From Nocardia nova SH22a (GTDB lineage: Bacteria; Actinomycetota; Actinomycetes; Mycobacteriales; Mycobacteriaceae), in NCBI RefSeq assembly GCF_000523235.1, contig NZ_CP006850.1:7316001-7380000 (forward strand): a DNA stretch of 64,000 nucleotides. The letters run 5' to 3'. Below are positions 55,951 through 64,000 of this stretch, one piece after another. Position 1 is the first letter of the stretch. Each line of letters starts with the position of its first letter. The notes beneath the pieces are model-generated. The model was not told the DNA's origin. It made no database searches and saw only the letters and a program-made list of their open reading frames with translations. Made by a program: the position numbers and the translations under genes.

Positions 55951-56068
55951 CTCCCTTCCCATGGACGGCCCGGCAGGCTTCGGCCCCGCCGGAGCAGGAC
56001 CGCGGATGCAGGGGCGATCCATGCCGTCGGCTTCGCCGCGGCGCCGGTCGAGCAAGCGCCGCCGTACC

Positions 56069-56323
56069 ATGGCTCACATGACCGAACAGGACATCCTCGC
56101 CCACATCCAGGACCTGGTGAAGCAGGAACACGCACTGCGGTCCAAGGCCACCAGCGGGGAACTCGACCCCGAAACCGAACGTGCCAAACTGGCCGATCTC
56201 GAGGTGATGCTCGATCAGTGCTGGGATCTGCTCCGGCAGCGGCGGGCCCGCCTCGACCAGGGATCGAACCCGGACGAGGCGCAGGCCAACCCGGTGAAGC
56301 AGGTCGAGGGGTACCTGCAGTAA
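56069..56323 (+). CDS. DUF2630 family small protein
   Basis: 84 residues, helical, charged (ILAHIQDLVKQEHALRSKA ... DLEVMLDQCWDLLRQRRARLDQG). The length and pattern match the DUF2630 family, common in Actinobacteria and uncharacterised. The ATG starting MAHMTEQ, or the ATG three codons on, is the start; the region upstream to the giant gene is 118 bp with no other signal. Cytoplasmic, no membrane segment. Confidence 0.8.
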   Translation: MAHMTEQDILAHIQDLVKQEHALRSKATSGELDPETERAKLADLEVMLDQCWDLLRQRRARLDQGSNPDEAQANPVKQVEGYLQ

Positions 56324-56339
56324 CGGTTACCATCGGGTG

Positions 56340-57845
56340 ATGGTTGACATCACGACCGCCGACGGCGTTGTCCGCGGTCTCCGCCGGCGTCGGATCGCAC
56401 AGTGGCGATCCATTCCCTATGCCGCACCACCGGTCGGTGACCTGCGGTTCCGTGCCCCGCAGCCGGTCGAACCGTGGTCCGGGGTGCGGGAGGCCACCGA
56501 ATACGGCTTCGCCGCCATGCAGCAGCGCGACGGCGCGCGGATCGGGCCGCGCGGGCCGCAGCCCACCAGTGAGGACTGCCTCACACTGAACGTCACCGCC
56601 CCGCTGGCCCCGGCCGCCGCACCGCGGCCGGTGATGGTCTTCATCCACGGCGGCGGCTATGTGCTGGGCACATCGGCGCTGCGGCTGTACTCGGGCGCCC
56701 GGCTCGCGCTGCGCGGCGATGTGGTCGTGGTGTCGTTCAACTATCGGCTCGGCGCCTTCGGCTACGTCGATTTCGGCGAATTCTCCACCCCGGCACGGCC
56801 TTTCGATTCCAATCTGGGCCTGCGCGATCAGGTGGCGGCGCTGGAATGGGTGCAGCGCAATATCGCGGCCTTCGGCGGTGATCCGAACAATGTCACGATC
56901 TTCGGCGAATCGGCCGGGGCGCACGCGGTCGTGAGCCTGCTCGCCACCCCCGCCGCGGCCGGGCTGTTCCATCGCGCGATCGCCCAGAGCGCCCCCGCGG
57001 ACTGGTCGCTGACCGCCGACGAGGCCCGTCTCTTCGCCCGGCGCTGCGTGGACAATCTCGGCGCCACCCCGGACCGGGCCGCCGAGGCGCTGACCACGGC
57101 CGGGGCCAACGACATCCGCAAGGCCGCCGACCGCGCGATCGGCGAGGTGCTGTGGCGGCAGCCGGGCAGCTTCCCCGCCGCGCCGGTCGTCGACGGCGAT
57201 TTCCTGCCGCTGGACCCGATCGAGGCCATCGCGGGCGGGCAGGCCCACGCCGTACCGCTGATCATCGGCACCAACCGCAACGAGGGGACGCTGTTCAAAC
57301 GCTTCGATCGCTCACTGCCCACGACACCCGGGCAACTGCACGTGGCGCTGGCCCGCTGCGGCGACGCCGATCTCGAAAAGCGGGTCGTGGCGGCATATCC
57401 CGGCTATCCGGACCGCCGGGTCGCCATCCGGATGGGCGGTGACTTCGTCTTCTGGCGCCCCACCATCCAGGTGCTGGAAGGCCACAGCCGGTATGCCCCA
57501 ACCTACGCATACCGGTTCGATTTCGCCCCGCGCGCAGTGCAATTGGCAGGATTCGGCACCACCCACGCCTTCGATCTGATTCCGGTGTTCGGCGGGGTGG
57601 ACAGCGCGATCGGCCGCGGATTGAGCACCGCGGGCGGATACCGCGATTTCCTGGCGGTGCAGCGCGAATTCCAGGACAACTGGCTGGAATTCGCCCGGAA
57701 GGGTCAGCCGCTGCCGTCCTGGCCGCAGTACACCGAACAGCGCCGCAACACCCGGATCATCGACAGTCCCGCCCGGATCGAGGTCGATCTCGATCAGGCC
57801 AAACGTCTTGCCTGGCAAGGGGTTCGGGTACCGGCGCTGATCTGA
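56340..57845 (+). CDS. Type-B carboxylesterase/lipase family
   Basis: 501 residues. Nucleophile S191 in FGESAGAH; acidic residue in GTNRNEGT; His in FGTTHAFDL; oxyanion motif HGGGYVLG and the N-terminal EDCLTLNV cysteine-type motif of the family. Hydrolyses carboxylic esters; substrate unknown. No signal peptide, so probably cytoplasmic. ATG preferred over a GTG one codon upstream. The gene ends 3 bases before the convergent glycosylase gene ends. Confidence 0.92.
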   Translation: MVDITTADGVVRGLRRRRIAQWRSIPYAAPPVGDLRFRAPQPVEPWSGVREATEYGFAAMQQRDGARIGPRGPQPTSEDCLTLNVTAPLAPAAAPRPVMVFIHGGGYVLGTSALRLYSGARLALRGDVVVVSFNYRLGAFGYVDFGEFSTPARPFDSNLGLRDQVAALEWVQRNIAAFGGDPNNVTIFGESAGAHAVVSLLATPAAAGLFHRAIAQSAPADWSLTADEARLFARRCVDNLGATPDRAAEALTTAGANDIRKAADRAIGEVLWRQPGSFPAAPVVDGDFLPLDPIEAIAGGQAHAVPLIIGTNRNEGTLFKRFDRSLPTTPGQLHVALARCGDADLEKRVVAAYPGYPDRRVAIRMGGDFVFWRPTIQVLEGHSRYAPTYAYRFDFAPRAVQLAGFGTTHAFDLIPVFGGVDSAIGRGLSTAGGYRDFLAVQREFQDNWLEFARKGQPLPSWPQYTEQRRNTRIIDSPARIEVDLDQAKRLAWQGVRVPALI

Positions 57846-57848
57846 GAT

Positions 57849-58715
57849 CTACTTCAGCAGCCGGGACATGCGCCGGTCGGCGAGAATCTTGCCGCCGGTC
57901 TGACAGGTCGGGCAGTACTGGAAGGATTTGTCGGCGTAGGCGACCTCACGCACGGTGTCACCGCAGACCGGGCACGGCAGCCCGGTCCGCGCGTGCACCC
58001 GCATACCCGAGCGCTTCTCGCCCTTGAGCCGGGCCGCGTCCTGACCGACCGACCGGGTGATCGCGTCGGTGAGGATCGCGCGCATCGCCCGATACAGGTC
58101 GGCGGCCTTGTCCGCACTCAGGGTGGAGGCGGTCGCGAACGGGGAAAGCTTTGCCGCGTGCAGGATTTCGTCGGAGTAGGCATTGCCGATTCCGGCCAGC
58201 ACGGTCTGGTCGGCCAGTACCGTCTTCAACCGCTGCGAGGTGCCGGACAGCAGTTCGGCGAAGCGGTCCTCGGAGATCTCCAGCGCGTCGGGACCCAGGC
58301 GGGCGATTCCGGGAACGGACTGCGGGTCCTCGGTGATCCAGACCGCGAGCCGTTTCTTGGTTCCGGCCTCGGTGAGGTCGAAGGCGGGGGTGGCGCCGTC
58401 GCGGGTGAAGAAGTGGACCCGCAGCGCCAGCGGGCCCTTGCCCGGTTTCGGCGGCGCCGCACCGGGCTCGTCGATCCACCGCAGCCATCCACCGCGGGAC
58501 AGATGGGTGATCAGCCACAGACCGTCGCAATCGAGGCCGAGATGTTTACCCCAGTGCCCCGCACCGGTGACATCGCGGCCGGACAGCGCGGTCGCCGGCG
58601 GATCGAATGTCTTCAGCACACTCAGTGCCGCGACATCGACCCGCCCGACGACCGCGCCGACGGCATGCTCGACCAGAAACTGTTCGAGCGCCATGATCTC
58701 CGGCAACTCGGGCAC
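57849..58715 (-). CDS. Fpg/Nei-family DNA glycosylase
   Basis: 288 residues. The N-terminal MPELPEI provides the P2 nucleophile and E3, and GHWGKHLGL the DNA-backbone Lys. The helix-two-turn-helix is LADQTVLAGIGNAYSDEILH, and the C-terminal zinc finger has CPVCG and CPTC. It excises oxidised bases with AP-lyase activity. It resembles the Fpg2-like group to which the truncated Rv0944 of M. tuberculosis belongs more than classical MutM, and lacks the standard PEVE continuation of MutM. Lesion preference is not predictable. Confidence 0.9.
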   Translation of the reverse strand: MPELPEIMALEQFLVEHAVGAVVGRVDVAALSVLKTFDPPATALSGRDVTGAGHWGKHLGLDCDGLWLITHLSRGGWLRWIDEPGAAPPKPGKGPLALRVHFFTRDGATPAFDLTEAGTKKRLAVWITEDPQSVPGIARLGPDALEISEDRFAELLSGTSQRLKTVLADQTVLAGIGNAYSDEILHAAKLSPFATASTLSADKAADLYRAMRAILTDAITRSVGQDAARLKGEKRSGMRVHARTGLPCPVCGDTVREVAYADKSFQYCPTCQTGGKILADRRMSRLLK

Positions 58716-58753
58716 GCCAGCAGCTTACCGGCGCGCACCGACAACCAGCGGCG

Positions 58754-59695
58754 TCATACCGCGGCGGGGGCCGTCGGCTGCGGGGCGACACCGGGTACGG
58801 ACGCACCCTCGATGGCGCCGATTCCGGCACCGATCGCGGCTCCGGCGGCCGCAGCGGGCGCGGCGATGACCGCATAACCGATGGCCGCGCCGACGACCGG
58901 CATCACCACCAGGCCCGCGGGCAGGAACGGGATCCCGGCGATCAGCCCCGCGACCCCGCCGACCAGCGCGCTGGTGCTCGCGATGGGGCTGCTGACGATA
59001 TTGCCGACACTGGACCCGATCACGGCGCCGCCGAGCGTGTCCGCGGCGATGCGGTCCGAACGCGACGGCTCGAACCCGGCGGAGTCCAGCCCCTGTGCCA
59101 GCCCGGCCTCGGTCTGCGCGGCCGAATCATTGATCTGCGCGGTGAGCTGCGGGTCGAGGAAATCGGGGCGCGCGGTCTGGACCGAGCCGATCCGGATCGT
59201 GTTGTCGGGCGCCTTGATCGGCGCGACGGCCGGTGCCATGTGTCCGAGATCGGGCAGATGCAGCGCGCCCGGATCGACCGGTGCGGGTGCGGCGAGATCG
59301 GGGACCGCACGGGTCCCGTTGACGATATTGCGGCCCGAGGTGGCCGCGGCGGCCTCGGTCGCCGGACCCGCGGCCGGGGCAGCATCGGCGATCGGCGCGA
59401 CCGCCGTATCGGTGGCCGCCGCGGGCCGGAACTGCCACGGGGCCGACGGGGCGGCGTGTGCCAGCGCCTGGGCCGCGGCGTCGAGCGGGTTCGGCGCCGA
59501 CAGCACCTGGGTCGCGGTCGCCACCGCGTCATCCAGCGGCGCGAGCCCGGGCTGCGCGGCCGGCGCCTCGGGCGCGGCCGCCCCGGCGGATGCCGACTGC
59601 CACAGCGCCATACTCAGCGGCAACGCACCGATGACGAGTAGGGATCCACCGCGTTTGTACCACTGCCCCGATGCCGCAGAATGCCGCCCTGCCAT
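58754..59695 (-). CDS. Ala-rich secreted protein with Gly-rich C-terminal domain
   Basis: 313 residues. Signal peptide at the start: basic MAGRHSAASGQWYKRG, hydrophobic SLLVIGALPLSMALW, small residues for cleavage around AGAAAPEA. The middle is Ala/Pro-rich, then a Gly/Ala-rich hydrophobic region (LGGAVIGSSVGNIVSSP; VGGVAGLIAGIPFLPAGLVVMPVVGAAIGY). This pattern is seen in Nocardia proteins called insoluble domain proteins; function unknown. ATG with GGGAGG eight bases upstream is favoured over a TTG two codons earlier. Confidence 0.8.
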   Translation of the reverse strand: MAGRHSAASGQWYKRGGSLLVIGALPLSMALWQSASAGAAAPEAPAAQPGLAPLDDAVATATQVLSAPNPLDAAAQALAHAAPSAPWQFRPAAATDTAVAPIADAAPAAGPATEAAAATSGRNIVNGTRAVPDLAAPAPVDPGALHLPDLGHMAPAVAPIKAPDNTIRIGSVQTARPDFLDPQLTAQINDSAAQTEAGLAQGLDSAGFEPSRSDRIAADTLGGAVIGSSVGNIVSSPIASTSALVGGVAGLIAGIPFLPAGLVVMPVVGAAIGYAVIAAPAAAAGAAIGAGIGAIEGASVPGVAPQPTAPAAV

Positions 59696-59819
59696 GAACA
59701 ACCTCCCAGTCGGATACCGATTCGATGACAGTTATTCGCACTGGGTGGTGGCATGGATCACATTACGGCGAATATTTTCCACACCTGTCCGAAATGTCCC
59801 CTGAGGTCGCGGATTCCGG

Positions 59820-60578
59820 TCACCGCGAGGCCGTCCGGCGGAGTAGATAGATGTCAAAAACCCACCCCTTCGCGGCACGCAGTTCCTCGCGGCGGCGTTC
59901 GATGGCCTCCGCCACCTCGCTCAGCGGTCCTTCGATCAGCGTCTGATCCGGCAGGCCGAGGTTGGCGCCCCACCAGATGTGCAGGTCGTCGGCGGGGATC
60001 CGGGCGAACGAGCAGTCGCCGTCGAGCATCACCACCGTGGACCCGTCGGCGGCCGCACCCTCGGCGCGCAGGCGGCGGCCGGTGGTGATGTGCACGGGCT
60101 CGCCGATCTCGTGCAGCACCACGCGATGGGCGGCGGCCAGGGCCTGGACGCTGGTGATTCCCGGAATCACCGTGTAATCGAACTCGACTCCGGAATCGCG
60201 GACGTGCCGGACCATCCGCAGCGTGCTGTCGTAGAGCGACGGATCGCCCCAGACCAGAATCGCCCCGACCCCGGCCGCGTCGTCGAAGGCCGCGCCCAGC
60301 AGTTCCGCGCGGCGCCGATGCCAGTCGGCCACCACCTCGCGATAGTCACCGGCGTCGTCGACCACGCGGTCGCGCGGCGGATCGGCGATCTCGACCACCC
60401 GATGCGCGGGATCGGCGTACGCGGCGAGGATGGCCGCGCGGACCTCGGTCAGCTCCCGCTTCACCTCGCCCTTGCCGATGACGAAGAAGGTGTCCGCCTC
60501 GCGGATCGCCTCGATCGCCCGCACCGTCAGCTGCCGCGGATCACCGGCGCCGATTCCGATCACAGAGAGCTTTCGCAC
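59820..60578 (-). CDS. cobF: Precorrin-6A synthase (deacetylating)
   Basis: 252 residues, the CobF length. SAM-dependent C1-methylation and ring contraction-linked deacetylation of precorrin-5 in aerobic cobalamin synthesis. Tetrapyrrole methylase motifs: [18 protein letters not shown] at the N-terminus, GDPSLYDST in the middle and [15 protein letters not shown] start; another GTG three codons upstream is possible. No other cob gene is in view; it is divergent from thyA. Confidence 0.93.
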   Translation of the reverse strand: MRKLSVIGIGAGDPRQLTVRAIEAIREADTFFVIGKGEVKRELTEVRAAILAAYADPAHRVVEIADPPRDRVVDDAGDYREVVADWHRRRAELLGAAFDDAAGVGAILVWGDPSLYDSTLRMVRHVRDSGVEFDYTVIPGITSVQALAAAHRVVLHEIGEPVHITTGRRLRAEGAAADGSTVVMLDGDCSFARIPADDLHIWWGANLGLPDQTLIEGPLSEVAEAIERRREELRAAKGWVFDIYLLRRTASR

Positions 60579-60674
60579 GGTGATCACGCTATTGGCGCCC
60601 GCCCGGCATTCGGCGACCGGGATCGGCATACCGAGGACGGTCGCGCCTCGCGGCCGGTGACTAAGCTGCCAGTC

Positions 60675-61538
60675 ATGGACAGCGCACCCATCGATCCCAC
60701 CGCTTCCGGTGCGCACCCCACCGGCGGCGGCCTGTCCGGGAAAGCGGACAGTCAGTACGAGAATCTGCTGCGGCTGGTGCTCGAGCACGGCACGCCCAAG
60801 GCCGATCGCACCGGCACCGGCACGCGATCGGTGTTCGGCCATCAGCTGCGCTACGACCTGCAGGCCGGATTCCCGCTGATCACCACGAAGCGGGTCCATC
60901 TCAAATCGATCGTGTACGAACTGCTGTGGTTCCTGCGCGGTGATTCCAATGTCGCGTGGTTGCGCGAGCACGGCGTCACCATCTGGGACGAATGGGCCGA
61001 CCGGACCGGTGACCTCGGCCCGGTGTACGGCGTGCAGTGGCGCAGCTGGCCCACTCCCGACGGCAACCACATCGACCAGATCTCGCAGGTCCTGCACACC
61101 CTGCGCACCGATCCGGATTCCCGGCGCATCATCGTGTCGGCGTGGAATGTGGCGGACCTGGACAAGATGGCGCTGGCGCCGTGCCACGCGTTCTTCCAGT
61201 TCCACGTGGCCGACGGCAGGTTGTCGTGCCAGCTGTATCAGCGCAGCGCCGATCTGTTCCTCGGCGTGCCGTTCAATATCGCCAGCTACGCGCTGCTGAC
61301 CCACATGGTCGCACAGCAGACCGAACTCGAACCCGGTGATTTCATCTGGACCGGCGGGGACTGCCACATCTACGACAATCACCTCGATCAGGTCCGCGAA
61401 CAGCTGACCCGGGAGCCGTACGAGTTCCCGCGGCTGCATCTGCGGCCGGCGCCCAGCCTGTTCGACTACGCGTACGAGGATGTGGAAATCGTGGGTTACC
61501 GCCATCATCCGGCGATCAAGGCTCCGGTGGCGGTATGA
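60675..61538 (+). CDS. thyA: Thymidylate synthase (ThyA, folate-dependent)
   Basis: 287 residues, with a ~20-residue N-terminal extension before the usual start ([14 protein letters not shown]). Catalytic C170 in [29 protein letters not shown] and DCHIYDNH are family signatures. Makes dTMP from dUMP with methylenetetrahydrofolate. A TAAGCT box 8 bases before the ATG suggests a leaderless transcript. The last codon overlaps folA by ATGA. Confidence 0.97.
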   Translation: MDSAPIDPTASGAHPTGGGLSGKADSQYENLLRLVLEHGTPKADRTGTGTRSVFGHQLRYDLQAGFPLITTKRVHLKSIVYELLWFLRGDSNVAWLREHGVTIWDEWADRTGDLGPVYGVQWRSWPTPDGNHIDQISQVLHTLRTDPDSRRIIVSAWNVADLDKMALAPCHAFFQFHVADGRLSCQLYQRSADLFLGVPFNIASYALLTHMVAQQTELEPGDFIWTGGDCHIYDNHLDQVREQLTREPYEFPRLHLRPAPSLFDYAYEDVEIVGYRHHPAIKAPVAV

Positions 61539-62041
61539 GTCGGGTCGGGCTGATCTGGGCGCAGACACCGAGCGGTGTGATCGGCGCGGACAACACCATC
61601 CCGTGGCGGGTGCCCGAGGACATGGCGCATTTCCGGGCGGTGACCGCGGACCATCCGGTGCTGATGGGCAGGCGCACCTGGGATTCGCTGCCCGAGCGGT
61701 TCCGGCCGCTGCCGGGCCGGCGCAATATCGTGATCACCCGGCAGGCCGACTGGTCGGCCCCCGGCGCCGAACGCGCCGAGTCGGTTCCGGGAGCGATCGA
61801 GCTGGCCGCCGCCGATACGGCCTGGGTCATGGGCGGGGGCGAAATCTACCGCGAGGCAATGGTTTACGCGACGGATCTGATGGTTACCGAGATCGACGCC
61901 GATATCGCCGGTGATGTGTACGCACCCGCGATCGAGGGCGACTGGAGGGTGGAGGACGCGCCCTGGCAGGAGTCCCGCTCGGGTCTGCGCTATCGCATCC
62001 GGCGCTTCGCCCGCGACGCAGCGCCCGCCGTCGCCCGCTGA
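61535..62041 (+). CDS. folA: Dihydrofolate reductase
   Basis: 168 residues. [28 protein letters not shown] contains the substrate Asp/Glu site; [10 protein letters not shown] binds NADPH and [12 protein letters not shown] is the second NADPH motif. Regenerates tetrahydrofolate consumed by ThyA; the overlapping start couples their translation. It is the target of trimethoprim-like drugs by family knowledge. Confidence 0.97.
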   Translation: MSRVGLIWAQTPSGVIGADNTIPWRVPEDMAHFRAVTADHPVLMGRRTWDSLPERFRPLPGRRNIVITRQADWSAPGAERAESVPGAIELAAADTAWVMGGGEIYREAMVYATDLMVTEIDADIAGDVYAPAIEGDWRVEDAPWQESRSGLRYRIRRFARDAAPAVAR

Positions 62042-62176
62042 TCGCGCGGGCGGTGGCCCGGCAGGTATCGAACCCGAATCGCATCGGCGAAACGCCCGAC
62101 CGTGCGAGGCGGGTCCGGCATACTCGGCCATATCCAGCCACACAGCCCGATCCGGCGGAACCGCGAGAGGCAGATC

Positions 62177-62503
62177 ATGGACAAGAAATCGCTGACGGCG
62201 GTGGCTCGCCAGCAGCTGAAGACGGCCGCATCCGCCACCAGTGGGCGTAGTTCGCAGACCATCTACGGTGGTCACACCCACAGCCTGCGCCAGACCGTGA
62301 TCGCCCTGACCGCCGGGCAGAGCCTGGCCGAACACGAAACCCAGAGCGAGGCCACACTGCAGGTCCTCACCGGAACCCTGGTTCTGATCAGCGGCACCAA
62401 CGAATGGAAGGGATCACCGGGCGATCTGCTGGTGATTCCGTCGGCGCGGCACAGCGTCAAGGCGATCGACGACGCGGTTTTCCTGCTGACCGTTGCCAAA
62501 TGA
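62177..62503 (+). CDS. Cupin-domain protein
   Basis: 108 residues. Single small cupin: SLAEHETQSEATLQVLTGT (cupin motif 1 with H-x-x-x-x-E) and SPGDLLVIPSARHSVKA (motif 2 with H). Preceded by GAGAGG 10 bases before the ATG. Metal-binding is likely but reaction or sensor role unknown. It is separated from folA by 135 bp and probably has its own promoter. Confidence 0.85.
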   Translation: MDKKSLTAVARQQLKTAASATSGRSSQTIYGGHTHSLRQTVIALTAGQSLAEHETQSEATLQVLTGTLVLISGTNEWKGSPGDLLVIPSARHSVKAIDDAVFLLTVAK

Positions 62504-62608
62504 GCCCGTTCGGCCGGGCGGTCGGCGTCCGGCCGTGACGCCGGACCGGATACCACGGTCGACGACCGTGTGCGCGGGTTGTCGGTCCCGACCCGTACCC
62601 TGTTGATC

Positions 62609-63637
62609 ATGGGTGAGCCGCAGCCGATCCTCGATCCGCTATCGCGCGCCGCGACCTTCCTCGTCGCGACCATCGACGAGGGAGGTGAGCAGACGGTGCG
62701 CGACCTTCTCGCCGATCTGCCCGGACTGCGCCGGTCGGTGGGATTCCGCGTTCCGGACGCACACCTCAGTTGCGTCACCAGTATCGGCTCCGCGGCCTGG
62801 GACCGCCTCTTCGCCGGTCCGAAACCCGCTGAGCTGCACGAGTTTCCCGGTTACTTCGGCGCCCGGCACGAGGCACCGGCCACTCCGGGAGATCTGCTCT
62901 TCCACCTCAAGAGCGATATGCCGGATGCCTGCTTCGAGCTGGCGATGGTGCTCAGCTCGCGCCTCAAGGGTGCGGCCACGATCGTCGACGAGACCGTCGG
63001 ATTCCGCTACTTCGAACAGCGGGATCTGCTCGGCTTCGTCGACGGCACCGAGAATCCGGAAGGGGCCGACGCCGTGGCCGCGGCGCTGATCGGCGACGAG
63101 GATCCCGATTTCGCCGGTGGCAGTTACGTTGTCGTGCAGAAGTACCTGCACGATCTGGACGCTTGGAACGCGCTGTCGGTCGAGGAGCAGCAGCTGGTCA
63201 TCGGCCGCACGAAACTCGAGGATCTGGAACTGTCCGATGCGGACAAGCCCGCGAATTCGCATGTCGCCGTGAACACTCTGATCGATCCGGACGGCACCGA
63301 GCGGGACATCCTGCGCGCCAACATGCCCTTCGGCAGTGTGCGCGAGGGCGAATTCGGCACGTACTACATCGCCTACGCGGCCACCCCGGACGTCACCGAG
63401 CGCATGCTCGTGCGGATGTTCCTCGGCAGCGACGAGGCGCCCTACGATCGCATCCTCGATTTCTCCACCGCGATCACCGGCACACTGTTCTTCACCCCGT
63501 CCGCCGGGTTCTTCGACGATCTCCCGGACGCCCCCGATCAGGACCGGGAGTCCACGGCAGCCACCGAGCTGCCCGCGGCCGCGCCGACCGGCGACGGCTC
63601 CCTCGGTATCGGCACGTTGAAAAGGATTCCTCTATGA
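62609..63637 (+). CDS. DyP-type peroxidase, encapsulin cargo
   Basis: 342 residues. Heme peroxidase of the DyP family: catalytic Asp in GFVDGTENP, proximal His in NSHVAVNTL, distal region GSAAWDRLF. The C-terminus DGSLGIGTLKRIPL is the encapsulin cargo-loading peptide (core S-L-G-I-G-[ST]-L-[KR]). It overlaps the encapsulin start by ATGA, so both are translated together and the enzyme is packed inside the shell. A TACCCT box 9 bases before the ATG suggests a leaderless start; an earlier GTG-type start is less likely. Confidence 0.95.
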   Translation: MGEPQPILDPLSRAATFLVATIDEGGEQTVRDLLADLPGLRRSVGFRVPDAHLSCVTSIGSAAWDRLFAGPKPAELHEFPGYFGARHEAPATPGDLLFHLKSDMPDACFELAMVLSSRLKGAATIVDETVGFRYFEQRDLLGFVDGTENPEGADAVAAALIGDEDPDFAGGSYVVVQKYLHDLDAWNALSVEEQQLVIGRTKLEDLELSDADKPANSHVAVNTLIDPDGTERDILRANMPFGSVREGEFGTYYIAYAATPDVTERMLVRMFLGSDEAPYDRILDFSTAITGTLFFTPSAGFFDDLPDAPDQDRESTAATELPAAAPTGDGSLGIGTLKRIPL

Positions 63638-64000
63638 ACAATCTGCACCGCGAACTCGCGCCGATCACTTCCGAAGCGTGGTCGGCCATCGAGGAGGAGG
63701 CCACCCGGACCTTCCGGCGGCACATCGCCGGTCGCCGGGTGGTGGATCTGTCCGGTCCGCACGGCACCGACTATTCCGCGGTCGGATTGGGACGCACCAC
63801 CGCGATCGACGCTCCGGACAAGGGCGTCGAGGCGCGGCAGCGGCTGGTCGCACCGCTGGTGGAACTGCGGGTGCCGTTCACACTCCAGCGCACCGAACTC
63901 GACGATATCCAGCGTGGCGCCCAGGACGCCGATCTGGACCCGGTCAAGGATGCCGCCAAGAAGATCGCCTTCGCCGAGGATCGCGCGGTGTTCGAGGGTT
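63634..64000 (+). CDS. Encapsulin (linocin M18-like) shell protein, 3' end outside window
   Basis: The first 122 codons are in the window, with no stop. MNNLHRELAPITSEAWSAIEEEATRTFRRH and RRVVDLSGPHGTDYSAVGLG are typical of the encapsulin (HK97-fold) N-terminus. It forms an icosahedral nanocompartment housing the DyP peroxidase encoded immediately upstream, with a 4-base overlap. In Mycobacterium this pair is implicated in oxidative-stress tolerance. Confidence 0.95.
   Translation, partial: MNNLHRELAPITSEAWSAIEEEATRTFRRHIAGRRVVDLSGPHGTDYSAVGLGRTTAIDAPDKGVEARQRLVAPLVELRVPFTLQRTELDDIQRGAQDADLDPVKDAAKKIAFAEDRAVFEG

Noticed and set aside
21616..55950. Interpretation of the giant gene as a polyketide or non-ribosomal peptide synthetase
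   Set aside because: No ketosynthase, adenylation, condensation or carrier-protein motifs are present anywhere in it; the repeated units are linkers, HTHs and toxin-like domains.
21616..55950. Giant frame as an artefact of joined contigs
   Set aside because: Frame, codon usage, linker motif and paralogous modules run consistently from end to end, and linkers recur in both halves; raw reads would still be the final test.
1..64000. tRNA, rRNA, CRISPR array, transposase or integrase genes
   Set aside because: Looked for but none seen; the giant operon shows no flanking insertion sequence or tRNA attachment site.

Overview
The window is high-GC DNA with actinobacterial gene content. The order M23 peptidase - UvrD/PcrA helicase - AroQ-type chorismate mutase - (aldehyde dehydrogenase) - glucose-6-phosphate isomerase matches the Rv0950c-Rv0946c neighbourhood of Mycobacterium. 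Together with a DyP-peroxidase/encapsulin pair, a cobF gene, AidB-like acyl-CoA dehydrogenase and many likely leaderless starts, this points to Mycobacteriales, most likely Nocardia or a close relative. That assignment is an inference from gene content.

Layout. 1-8.3 kb: housekeeping genes (end of a secreted M23 peptidase, GNAT, pcrA, chorismate mutase with a strong terminator, succinate-semialdehyde dehydrogenase, pgi preceded by short tandem duplications). 8.4-18.4 kb: small regulatory and lipid-metabolism units: a membrane protein, a divergent pair of SRPBCC fusion proteins around a 20-bp operator, a TetR/AidB operon facing an enoyl-CoA hydratase/acyltransferase pair across a 12-bp-arm palindrome, a VapB antitoxin whose VapC toxin has lost its N-terminus, a flavin-oxidase/MocR pair, and a 60-bp relic of a second MocR gene.

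18.6-55.95 kb: the remarkable part, a tightly packed three-gene operon. Gene 1 (468 aa) ends in a YrhB-like immunity fold; gene 2 (515 aa) has a WXG100-like N-terminus, a Pro-rich middle and a possibly dead metalloprotease-like C-terminus; gene 3 is a single uninterrupted reading frame of 11,444 codons (over 1.2 MDa). Its product starts with a CpnT-like/WXG100-like helical region and a SecA-like ATPase, followed by a chain of modules separated by a recurrent linker, consensus [GD]-x-I-G-[SA]-[RK]-P-S-R-T. Modules include five papain-like (Tox-PL) domains (one with its whole catalytic triad replaced), about 19 helix-turn-helix units of five families, an anti-sigma-type ATP-binding domain, a YdcF/DUF218 domain, an HExxH metalloprotease, a DUF1023 alpha/beta hydrolase, a possible Tiki/EreA-like domain, two MFS-like membrane units, one live-looking and one dead kinase-like domain, several unrecognised modules, and a C-terminal adenosine deaminase with all catalytic residues. 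Many modules occur twice, often one intact and one degenerate. My best reading is a cell-surface or type-VII-linked multi-effector protein assembled by repeated capture and duplication of domains; neither secretion nor processing is shown by the sequence.

56-64 kb: ordinary genes again: DUF2630 protein, type-B carboxylesterase, Fpg/Nei-family glycosylase, an Ala-rich secreted protein, cobF, thyA-folA (overlapping), a cupin, and a DyP peroxidase with a C-terminal encapsulin-targeting tail overlapping the start of an encapsulin gene cut by the window edge. No rRNA, tRNA, CRISPR array, transposase or integrase was seen.
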